Assembly: GCA_025934475.1 (NCBI GenBank)
Contig: JAICXZ010000267.1
Location: 1-5,470 of the forward strand
DNA length: 5,470 nucleotides
Direction of reading: 5' to 3'
Source of the DNA: Mucilaginibacter sp.
GTDB taxonomy: Bacteria; Bacteroidota; Bacteroidia; Sphingobacteriales; Sphingobacteriaceae
Part shown: piece by piece, positions 1-5,470 of the stretch
Position numbering within the stretch: position 1 is the first letter of the stretch
How the letters are laid out: every line of letters begins with the position of its first letter
Translations under genes and position numbers: made by a program
Notes under the pieces: model-generated
Seen by the model: the letters and a program-made list of their open reading frames with translations, nothing else
Databases searched by the model: none
What the model was told of the DNA's origin: nothing

Positions 1-954
1 GATGCTTCCCGTCCGGACATTCTTGATGGTTATTCTGTTAATATTTAAATCATCACCCATACAGTCCGACAACTTATAAACACCCGTCAATGTCGATAAC
101 CATATTACCTGGCCGCGATCATAGGCTGTTGCGATTATATCGGTGATCACGTTAGGCAACCCGGCACTTTTTCCGGTTTCAAATTTCAAATTGTCAAAAC
201 GCCTGCATTGCTTATCCGAAACGAAGCATCCAAAGCCCCAGGTCCCCGCCCACAGACGACCATCAGCAGCCGTGAAAACACGCGTCACAGTAATATGACT
301 CCCCTGCAGCAATCTTCGGATGCCGAAGTTTCGTTTATCTACCAAAACAACACCATCGAAAGTACCCATGACCAAAGTGTCCTTCTTCCAATCGGTAATG
401 CGATTGACGTATCCAACGCCCGACCTATCATTTTTGGGCACTTCCCACGCCTTGCGAAATTGGCCGGTCCGCTGATCAAAAAGATCGAGTCCACCGCTTC
501 CATATGCCCAAATGAGCCCCTTACCATCAACAAATACCTTGATATCGAAATCCTGTTCGAGATTATGTGCCCGGCGGTTAAATACTTTACAACTGAAACT
601 CCATGGATCCATCCTAACAGCCCCCTGGAGTGTACCGGCCCATATCTGCCCCTGCCGGTCCTCGGTAATAGCCACTACGACATTATCGGGTAGGGTATGC
701 GGATTGCCCGGATCATGTTGCAGCAAGTCAACGTTGGTGCCATCGTAACGGTAAAGTCCGTTCTCGGTGCCTATCCAGATAAAATTCCGGCTATCCTTAA
801 AAATACAGCGCACCTTTTTTACCCCTGCTTTTTGCAGTGGCTGGGGGTAGTCGGTGATAGCTATGCGGCTTGTATCCAAAGATAATTCCCTGATGCCTGA
901 AGCGAATACTCCGGCAGGTAGCAATGATAAAGCTATGAGGACGAACAGGCGCAT
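1..954 (-). CDS. Two-component-regulator propeller protein, N-terminal part (periplasmic sensor)
   Basis: The reading frame is open for 318 codons from the ATG at 954 to the left edge, so the C-terminus is missing. Residues 1-18 form a signal peptide (hydrophobic core LFVLIALSLL, likely cleavage after VFA at residue 18). At least six Reg_prop-type beta-propeller repeats follow, at about residues 48-72, 93-117, 137-161, 183-207, 223-247 and 270-297; the best carry the hallmark FIWIGTENGLYRYDG (58-72), QIWAGT (103-108) and RLWAGT (233-238). In this family the periplasmic propeller normally precedes a Y_Y_Y domain, a membrane helix and a cytoplasmic output: a histidine kinase, a hybrid kinase with an AraC-type HTH, or a LuxR/LytTR regulator. 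Which applies here cannot be seen. It lies 67 bp downstream of the ankyrin gene on the same strand and could be its co-transcribed neighbour. No Shine-Dalgarno is evident; the start is chosen because the signal peptide begins there. Confidence 0.9.
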   Translation of the reverse strand, partial: MRLFVLIALSLLPAGVFASGIRELSLDTSRIAITDYPQPLQKAGVKKVRCIFKDSRNFIWIGTENGLYRYDGTNVDLLQHDPGNPHTLPDNVVVAITEDRQGQIWAGTLQGAVRMDPWSFSCKVFNRRAHNLEQDFDIKVFVDGKGLIWAYGSGGLDLFDQRTGQFRKAWEVPKNDRSGVGYVNRITDWKKDTLVMGTFDGVVLVDKRNFGIRRLLQGSHITVTRVFTAADGRLWAGTWGFGCFVSDKQCRRFDNLKFETGKSAGLPNVITDIIATAYDRGQVIWLSTLTGVYKLSDCMGDDLNINRITIKNVRTGSI

Positions 955-1021
955 TTTAGGTTTTGATGCTCCAATTTAATCTTTTTAGATGATAATAAGA
1001 CGTTTACGAAGGAAGATTCGG

Positions 1022-1768
1022 CTAGGAAAGGTATTTATTCGGGATGTTGGGTAATTGGTAATCGATATCATATGCGTATTTCATCAGCAACGAGACAGTA
1101 TCGGCAACTATTTGGGGCTTACGATGCATCTGAGGTAAAACACCCATCATGGCATAGCTAAGCGGATTCACAGCGGGAATAAATGTCTCCCATTCGTACC
1201 CTTTGCCCCAAATGAGTCCTTTTACTGTAATAGAAAGATTTGCGCCGTTCTCCAGTAATAAATGCAGCGTTTCTTTTGAGTTGTTCAGAACCTGATTAAC
1301 GGTATGAAATATGGGAGTGTGCCCGCCAAAGCCATTCACATCTAAAGCAGCTTTTGCGTTTATATCTGCACCGCGGCGCAGCAATACTGCCGCGCAGTTT
1401 ACACAATTATATTCTGCACAAAAATGCAATAGGGTACCACCAGTTAATGGAGTGAAAGTATTGTTGAACAGCGAATAGGTTTTGTGAATCAGCGCCGGAT
1501 CTTCTTTGACCATCGATTCGAGTGCATCTGCATCGTCAACAAAAACTGCCAGCAGTTCTTTCGGCTCAAATTTTAATCCGTGATCGATAAAAGCCTGTAT
1601 GCAATCTTTAAATTTCGGAGATCGAAGATACATCTCTACCATCAGGGTAAAAATGGGCATGCCGTCATCGAAGTGCTCGTTAGGATCGCCGCCTTCTTCA
1701 AAATAGCGGCGAATGCTTTCTGCCTCATGGCATTCGAAATAACCGGGTAATGCTTTCTGGTCGGGCAT
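1022..1768 (-). CDS. Ankyrin-repeat protein
   Basis: A complete 248-residue protein with no signal peptide or membrane segment, so probably cytoplasmic. Clear ankyrin repeats are at about residues 110-140 (TLLHFCAEYNC followed by AAVLLRRGADINAKA) and 149-180 (GHTPIFHTVNQV followed by LHLLLENGANLSI). Weaker ones are likely at about 10-40 (RRYFEEGGDPNEHFDDGMPIF) and 200-236 (NPLSYAMMG through SLLMKYAYDID). Residues 50-105 are helical in character but only ankyrin-like at best. Ankyrin repeats are protein-binding scaffolds; no catalytic domain is visible, and the partner cannot be predicted from sequence. The gene sits between the MFS exporter (66 bp upstream) and the propeller sensor (67 bp downstream), all on the minus strand, which allows but does not prove an operon. 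Two irregular stretches, around 141-150 and 184-200, lengthen the repeats beyond the usual 33 residues. Confidence 0.88.
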   Translation of the reverse strand: MPDQKALPGYFECHEAESIRRYFEEGGDPNEHFDDGMPIFTLMVEMYLRSPKFKDCIQAFIDHGLKFEPKELLAVFVDDADALESMVKEDPALIHKTYSLFNNTFTPLTGGTLLHFCAEYNCVNCAAVLLRRGADINAKAALDVNGFGGHTPIFHTVNQVLNNSKETLHLLLENGANLSITVKGLIWGKGYEWETFIPAVNPLSYAMMGVLPQMHRKPQIVADTVSLLMKYAYDIDYQLPNIPNKYLS

Positions 1769-1775
1769 GGCAGAT

Positions 1776-1804
1776 TAAAATTACTACTTATGACTGATAA
1801 TCAA
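1776..1804 (-). promoter_or_regulatory. Weak candidate promoter for the ankyrin gene
   Basis: On the minus strand a TTG at 1804-1802 is followed after 18 nt by TAATTTTA (1783-1776), seven of eight matches to the Bacteroidota -7 element TAnnTTTG. Transcription would begin within a few bases of the ATG at 1768, giving an almost leaderless message. The region is A+T rich, so a chance match is quite possible. Confidence 0.2.
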
Positions 1805-1819
1805 CCCATAACGTCAGTC
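1792..1819. repeat. Small inverted repeat between exporter and ankyrin genes
   Basis: GACTGA (1792-1797) and TCAGTC (1814-1819) form a perfect 6-bp inverted repeat around a 16-bp spacer, in the 66-bp gap after the exporter stop codon. No T run follows the stem on the minus strand, so it is not a convincing terminator for the exporter. It could be an operator, or chance. Confidence 0.25.
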
Positions 1820-1834
1820 TTTAAAACATGCCGA

Positions 1835-3367
1835 TTACATCTTTTTGTTTTTTATGAAAAACACAGTCATTAAAGATCCTAGAAACGCTAAGCCGGCAGA
1901 AATGCGCATGATATTGGCATAAGCGGAAATAAATCCCTCATGATAGGCTCTTTTTACCTCCGCTTCATCGCCTTTACTTAGCGAAACGGGCACTTTGGCA
2001 TCACCAAGGTTGGCCGCCTGTGCAACTATCTCCTGTTTCTGGTGATCATTAAAATGCGTCTGTTCCATTTTATGCTGCAAAAATCCGGCAAAGAACAGGA
2101 CGGCCAATGCACCGAAGATTGCATTGGCAAAAACATTGGAAATACGCGTAAGCGCATTATTGATGCCGGAGGCCGTTCCCGAAAGATGGTCGCTTACCGA
2201 ACCCATTACCGTGGCCGTCAATGGCGCAACTGTAAATGACATACCAATACCGAAAATGATAATGCCGGGAAAAAAGGTGGTCCAATAATCTGACACACCA
2301 TGAGTTTGTTTGATAAATGACAGCACGAGCATTCCCACGCCTGCCGTTGCAGGTCCACCTATCAGGAATAATCGTGGCCCAAACTTATCAGCCCATGCGC
2401 CGGCGAGGCGGGCAATTGTTATCATCAATACGGTAAAGGGCAAAAAGGTCAAACCGGATTGCAGTTGTGTATATCCCTGTATTTGCACCATGTTGAGGGA
2501 CATAAAGAGCATGGCTGCCCCAAGTCCGGCATAGAGGAAAAAGGTGAGCAGATTAACCCCACTAAAAACGGAATTGCTGAACAGGTTCAGCGGCATCATG
2601 GGATGTTTGCTATTGTGCTCAATCAACAGAAACCCAATTAATATCAATATCCCGGCCGATAATGTTGCATACACCTGCCAATGTCCAAAGCCCAGAGCTG
2701 GTGCACGTAGGAATCCAAACGTCAGGCAGGCCAGGCCCAGGGCAATAGCGATAGCGCCGGGGAAGTCGATCGCATGATCAGCATCCTCGTCTCTCGTTTC
2801 GCCTACCTTTTGCCACAAGACGATCAACGAAACTATGCCGATGGGGATATTAATAAAGAAAATATATCGCCACAGGCCGGCGTCAGCCAGCGCGCCGCCG
2901 AGTACAGGACCGGCAAGGATCAAGATAGTAGTGGCTGCCGACCAGGTACCAATAGCCTTACCGCGCTCCAGCTCGTTAATAGACGATGATATCAACGACA
3001 AGCTGCCAGGTATCATTAATGCGCCGCCAAACCCCTGGATGATTCGAAAGGCAATCAGGTAATTGACGTCCGGCGCAAATCCGCACATACCCGATCCGAG
3101 GATGAAAACAAAGATGCCCCACATAAACACCCTTTTCCGTCCCAGCTTATCGCCCAGTGAGCCCCCAACCAGGATAAGTGAGGCCAGAATCAGCAAATAA
3201 GAATTGAGCAGCCAAAAAAGATCGGCCGCTGTGGCGTGAAGACTTTTCTGAAGTGCGGGCAGCACTACGTTGAGGGCCGTACCATCGATAAAAGCCATAG
3301 ACGATGCCAGTATGGTGGATACCATTACCCATTTTCCGGCGGGACTGCTCAGTGAAACTGTTGCCAT
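1835..3367 (-). CDS. DHA2-family MFS multidrug exporter (EmrB/QacA type)
   Basis: A complete 510-residue inner-membrane protein of typical length for the 14-helix DHA2 (drug:H+ antiporter) branch. The TM1 motif IDGTALNVVLP is at residues 27-37, motif A (GGSLGDKLGRKR, 68-79) lies in the loop after TM2, the antiporter motif C (LAGPVLGGAL, 151-160) is in TM5, and a second motif-A-like loop (GAWADKFGPR, 323-332) marks the C-terminal half. Hydrophobic segments fit 14 helices, the last at about 480-504. About 48 polar residues (431-478) separate TM13 and TM14 and should face the periplasm, as the corresponding loop does in QacA. The family exports cationic or lipophilic toxic compounds using the proton gradient; the substrate here cannot be named. 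No EmrA-like adaptor, outer-membrane channel or regulator gene is adjacent within the window. The ATG at 3367 is preferred because it gives a short cytoplasmic tail directly before TM1. Confidence 0.94.
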   Translation of the reverse strand: MATVSLSSPAGKWVMVSTILASSMAFIDGTALNVVLPALQKSLHATAADLFWLLNSYLLILASLILVGGSLGDKLGRKRVFMWGIFVFILGSGMCGFAPDVNYLIAFRIIQGFGGALMIPGSLSLISSSINELERGKAIGTWSAATTILILAGPVLGGALADAGLWRYIFFINIPIGIVSLIVLWQKVGETRDEDADHAIDFPGAIAIALGLACLTFGFLRAPALGFGHWQVYATLSAGILILIGFLLIEHNSKHPMMPLNLFSNSVFSGVNLLTFFLYAGLGAAMLFMSLNMVQIQGYTQLQSGLTFLPFTVLMITIARLAGAWADKFGPRLFLIGGPATAGVGMLVLSFIKQTHGVSDYWTTFFPGIIIFGIGMSFTVAPLTATVMGSVSDHLSGTASGINNALTRISNVFANAIFGALAVLFFAGFLQHKMEQTHFNDHQKQEIVAQAANLGDAKVPVSLSKGDEAEVKRAYHEGFISAYANIMRISAGLAFLGSLMTVFFIKNKKM

Positions 3368-3435
3368 AATAATTTAAAGGTACTAACAGCTTTCTACAGA
3401 AAATTGTCATAATAAACTTAGGACGCATCGCAAAG

Positions 3436-3483
3436 CACGGTGTTTTAACGGGTCAAAAATCCGTGTAAAAACCCGTTGCAACG
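3436..3483. promoter_or_regulatory. Clustered half-sites in the divergent intergenic region, possible operator
   Basis: Four related half-sites are packed here. CACGG (3436-3440) and AACGGGT (3447-3453) read on the plus strand, 11 bp apart. CCGTG (3461-3465) and ACCCGTT (3471-3477) are the same motif on the minus strand, in two tandem 12-bp units (3455-3466 and 3467-3478, 9 of 12 identical, each AAAAA-Y-CCGT). AACGGGT/ACCCGTT is a perfect 7-bp inverted repeat with a 17-bp spacer. The last unit runs into a perfect 10-bp palindrome, CGTTGCAACG (3474-3483). The spacing of about one helical turn and the position over the lipase -33 region fit a regulator-binding site, but no regulator is known. 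Confidence 0.4.
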
Positions 3484-3506
3484 CATACCGCGCTCCGATA
3501 CATTTG
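3475..3506 (+). promoter_or_regulatory. Predicted promoter of the lipase gene
   Basis: TACATTTG at 3499-3506 matches the Bacteroidota -7 consensus TAnnTTTG exactly. GTTG at 3475-3478, 20 nt upstream, is a reasonable -33 element (consensus TTTG). Transcription would start near 3510, leaving a leader of about 55-60 nt before the ATG at 3568. The -33 element lies inside the half-site cluster, so binding there could block or assist RNA polymerase. Confidence 0.5.
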
Positions 3507-3512
3507 AAAAAA

Positions 3513-3535
3513 GCTATAAGAATGCCGTTTATAGC
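3513..3535 (+). other. Hairpin in the lipase mRNA leader
   Basis: GCTATAA (3513-3519) and TTATAGC (3529-3535) pair perfectly around a 9-nt loop, and a G-U pair at the loop base could add an eighth pair. It begins a few bases after the predicted transcription start, so it would cap the 5' end of the message. A T run at 3539-3543 follows after a 3-nt gap, but the stem is A+T rich and no gene ends upstream on this strand, so an mRNA-stabilising or attenuating structure is more likely than a terminator. Confidence 0.4.
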
Positions 3536-3567
3536 CAATTTTTACACAATACTAAACCAATACAATT

Positions 3568-4548
3568 ATGCTTCCGCACATCAACACATCGGGCTATACC
3601 CCTCAACAGATTATGATGACCTTAGCGGGTATCGCCTATGCCGAACCTACCGTTGAACTCCCAAAAGAATTATCAAATACCACCTACGCTACCAAGGGCC
3701 AATGGAAATTGGTGTGGGGGCCGGTAAACGCCAGCTACGGTATCAACCTCGATAACCTGATGTACGTCGTTCAGCAAACAGGTACTAATACGCTCGCGGT
3801 TGTCGTTCGCGGAACAGTGCTTAAATACAAACTGAGCACGCTTGTCGATCTTTATGAAGATCTTGGGGTAGCACATAGCACTCCATGGCTATACCCATCT
3901 GTACCGGGGAGCCAGGTAGCCGGAGGAACTCTGTTCGGGCTCGATTCACTCACAAGTATGACAGATACCAGCGGGCGAACCGTTTTCGATTTTCTCAACT
4001 CGTTTGCAGCGCCAACAATTTATGTAACCGGGCACAGCCTTGGCGGCTGCCTTACAACTGTGTTGGCTCCCTGGCTGCTATATCAATTGAACGAGGCCGA
4101 TAATGCTCCCCTGGGTATTTATCCCTATACCTTTGCAGCGCCCACAGCCGGCAACAGTGCCTTTGCAGCATGGTATAATGCCCACTTCCCAATATCAGCG
4201 CGCTATTTTAATGCTATTGATGTGATCCCGAAAGCTTGGAACAACCTGGCCGGCATAAAAGATCTTTTTGCTTCAGGGCCGCCCTGCCCAACATTAATGA
4301 GAGACGTAATTGACCTGGTTAACGGATGGCTCGAAAACAAGCATATTGGATACACCCAAACCAACGGAAATGGATTAACGCTGCCGGGTATCTCGACACA
4401 GAACCCTGATTGGTTCGCCGAGTTGGGCGCACAGCACGACCACAATTATTACCTGAAGCTATTGGGCGCACCGGTAATAAATACTAAGTCGACTTTTGCA
4501 CCGAAAGCTCAGGTAAGTATGCCTATGCAAACTGAGAGGCCGATTTAG
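3568..4548 (+). CDS. Class 3 lipase-family alpha/beta-hydrolase
   Basis: A complete 326-residue protein of the class 3 (fungal-type triacylglycerol) lipase family, which hydrolyses ester bonds of acylglycerols or related lipids. The nucleophile elbow GHSLGG is at 155-160 with Ser157 as nucleophile, after a hydrophobic strand (TIYVT). VVVRGT (78-83) fits the family's oxyanion-hole strand. The likely catalytic Asp is Asp218 in NAIDVIPKAW, and the likely His is His290 or His292 in QHDHNYYLKLL. YTFAAPTAGN (187-196) matches the usual strand after the elbow. No standard signal peptide is present: the N-terminus lacks a basic start and a long hydrophobic core, although IMMTLAGIAYA (15-25) is moderately hydrophobic. 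The protein is therefore either cytoplasmic or exported in an unusual way. It is divergent from the exporter and 67 bp before a second esterase gene. The start follows an A-rich leader with no Shine-Dalgarno, usual for Bacteroidota. True substrate is unknown. Confidence 0.9.
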   Translation: MLPHINTSGYTPQQIMMTLAGIAYAEPTVELPKELSNTTYATKGQWKLVWGPVNASYGINLDNLMYVVQQTGTNTLAVVVRGTVLKYKLSTLVDLYEDLGVAHSTPWLYPSVPGSQVAGGTLFGLDSLTSMTDTSGRTVFDFLNSFAAPTIYVTGHSLGGCLTTVLAPWLLYQLNEADNAPLGIYPYTFAAPTAGNSAFAAWYNAHFPISARYFNAIDVIPKAWNNLAGIKDLFASGPPCPTLMRDVIDLVNGWLENKHIGYTQTNGNGLTLPGISTQNPDWFAELGAQHDHNYYLKLLGAPVINTKSTFAPKAQVSMPMQTERPI

Positions 4549-4580
4549 CGAAATAATCCCAATAAATGTTATAAATACAC

Positions 4581-4610
4581 TTGACTGCCGCTTGTAATGA
4601 CTTATTTTAG
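4581..4610 (+). promoter_or_regulatory. Weak candidate promoter for the esterase gene
   Basis: TTGACT (4581-4586) is followed by TATTTTAG (4603-4610), seven of eight matches to TAnnTTTG, with 19 nt between the TTG and the -7 element. The element ends only five bases before the ATG at 4616, so the transcript would be essentially leaderless. Read-through from the lipase gene is an equally good explanation; no terminator-like hairpin is visible in this 67-bp gap. Confidence 0.25.
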
Positions 4611-4615
4611 CCATT

Positions 4616-5470
4616 ATGAGAAGCTTCCTGTCAACCCTCCTTCTGCTTTGCATTTGTTTGTTAACGCAAGGCCAGGTTAAACCTGCCAGAATATTTGGCG
4701 ATCACATGGTTTTGCAACGCAATCAGCCCGTACCCGTTTGGGGGACAGCACGCAAGGGAGAAAGGGTGACCGTCAGTTTCAACGGCCAAAAGGTAAGCGC
4801 GCAAGCCGATGCCAAAGGCAACTGGAAAGTCGTACTGCAACCGATGAAAGAGGGTGGCCCTTATGTGATGGATATCTCGACCAAAAACGATGTTCTGCAC
4901 TATAATGATGTAATGATGGGCGAAGTTTGGCTTTGCTCCGGGCAATCGAATATGGAATTTGTGCTGCAAAATGCTCTTGGATATAAAGCGGAGCAAAAAA
5001 TAGCAAACAGGCAGAACATAAGGCAGTTCCTGGTGACGCACAAAATGAGTCTCACGCCCGATAAGGATTTTTCCGACGGTCAATGGCTTCGTGCTGACAC
5101 AAATACGGTCGGCAATTTTTCGGCCGTGGGCTATTTCTTTGCGAAAAAAATATCTGAACAATTACATGTATCCGTCGGACTTATACATTCCAGTTGGGGC
5201 GGCACAAAAGCCGAGTGCTGGATCAGCCGGGACGCTATGCTCACTGATCCCAATCTTGGCGCCGGGGTTAAAAATATGCCAACAACCTGGGAAGGAGTAA
5301 AACTACAGGTGGATAGTATTATCAGGGCGTTCGCTTTTCAAAATACTTCGCCAGGCAACTTTATGGCCGCAGAGTTAGCGACAGAGCCACCGACATTTTT
5401 CGATAAATGGCAGAAAGGCAGCGCCGGAGCCTGGGAATGGCAAGGCCGCTGGGCCTCGTACCGGGGCGCC
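4616..5470 (+). CDS. Sialate O-acetylesterase-like SGNH hydrolase, N-terminal part
   Basis: The frame is open for 285 codons from the ATG at 4616 to the right edge, so the C-terminus is missing. Residues 1 to about 19 form a signal peptide (MRSFLSTLLLLCICLL), predicting a periplasmic or secreted enzyme. A beta-sandwich domain follows (about 22-95) with the family signature DHMVLQRNQPVPVWG (29-43) and GNWKVVLQPMKEGGPY (68-83). The catalytic domain opens with GEVWLCSGQSNMEF (102-115), where Ser111 of GQSNM is the nucleophile, and continues with VGLIHSSWGGTKAECW (187-202), carrying the conserved WGGT block. The DxxH block with the catalytic His lies beyond the window. Relatives remove O-acetyl groups from sialic acids or, often in Bacteroidota, from plant polysaccharides such as xylan; the choice cannot be made here. 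The Trp-rich segment 261-285 suggests an inserted carbohydrate-binding-like domain. It is 67 bp downstream of the lipase and may be co-transcribed with it. Confidence 0.93.
   Translation, partial: MRSFLSTLLLLCICLLTQGQVKPARIFGDHMVLQRNQPVPVWGTARKGERVTVSFNGQKVSAQADAKGNWKVVLQPMKEGGPYVMDISTKNDVLHYNDVMMGEVWLCSGQSNMEFVLQNALGYKAEQKIANRQNIRQFLVTHKMSLTPDKDFSDGQWLRADTNTVGNFSAVGYFFAKKISEQLHVSVGLIHSSWGGTKAECWISRDAMLTDPNLGAGVKNMPTTWEGVKLQVDSIIRAFAFQNTSPGNFMAAELATEPPTFFDKWQKGSAGAWEWQGRWASYRGA

Noticed and set aside
208..693. Plus-strand open frame of 161 codons
   Set aside because: It is antisense to the propeller gene, whose minus-strand frame shows a signal peptide and repeated Reg_prop motifs. The plus-strand product is low-complexity and resembles no family.
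1769..1834. Exporter terminator at the 6-bp inverted repeat
   Set aside because: The stem is short, the loop is 16 nt and no T run follows on the minus strand.
3147..3428. Minus-strand open frame of 93 codons starting upstream of the exporter
   Set aside because: It overlaps the exporter start in another frame; the exporter frame has TM1 and motif A here. The product has no family features.
3513..3543. Hairpin plus T run as a rho-independent terminator
   Set aside because: The stem is mostly A-T pairs and no gene ends next to it on either strand. A leader hairpin of the lipase mRNA explains it better.
955..4615. All three short intergenic gaps being 66-67 bp long, as if patterned
   Set aside because: The gaps at 955-1021, 1769-1834 and 4549-4615 share no obvious sequence. 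Equal length is most simply chance.
4661..5161. Minus-strand open frame of 166 codons
   Set aside because: It is the complement of the esterase gene, where the plus-strand frame carries GQSNM and WGGT blocks. The antisense product has no recognisable domain.
1..5470. Mobile element, CRISPR array, tRNA/rRNA gene or defence system
   Set aside because: No terminal repeats, transposase or integrase motifs, regularly spaced repeats or tRNA-like cloverleaf were seen. All five genes belong to common families.

Overview
The window looks like chromosomal DNA from a Bacteroidota bacterium, most likely of the Sphingobacteriaceae type (Mucilaginibacter/Pedobacter-like). This is inferred from the gene families (a periplasmic two-component-regulator propeller protein, a sialate O-acetylesterase-like SGNH enzyme, a DHA2 efflux pump beginning with the IDGTALNVVLP motif), from the lack of strong Shine-Dalgarno sequences, and from at least one exact match to the Bacteroidota -7 promoter element TAnnTTTG. 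No taxonomic search was possible.

Layout: coding sequence fills almost the whole window, in two divergent groups. The left group is on the minus strand and, in transcription order, holds a 14-TM DHA2-family MFS exporter (3367-1835), an ankyrin-repeat protein (1768-1022) and the first 318 codons of a secreted beta-propeller sensor protein that runs off the left edge (954-1). The right group is on the plus strand and holds a class 3 lipase (3568-4548) and the first 285 codons of a sialate O-acetylesterase-like esterase that runs off the right edge (4616-5470). Both edge genes are open to the window boundary with no stop codon.

Non-coding DNA is limited to three short gaps of 66-67 bp and one 200-bp divergent intergenic region (3368-3567). 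The divergent region is the most structured non-coding part. It has a cluster of four related ACGG-containing half-sites in two opposed pairs, a 10-bp palindrome, a good candidate promoter for the lipase, and a hairpin that would lie at the very 5' end of the lipase mRNA.

How the genes work together: the plus-strand pair are both ester hydrolases (one acting on lipids, one on carbohydrate acetyl groups), and the esterase has a clear export signal. The propeller protein is probably the sensory half of a signalling protein, the sort that in Bacteroidota often controls polysaccharide use, but its output domain lies outside the window. No functional link between the pump, the ankyrin protein and the sensor is shown by sequence; only their orientation and close spacing suggest co-transcription. 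I found no mobile element, CRISPR array, RNA gene or defence system, and I do not think the window contains a new system. The points worth checking are the regulatory array and the signal-less lipase.
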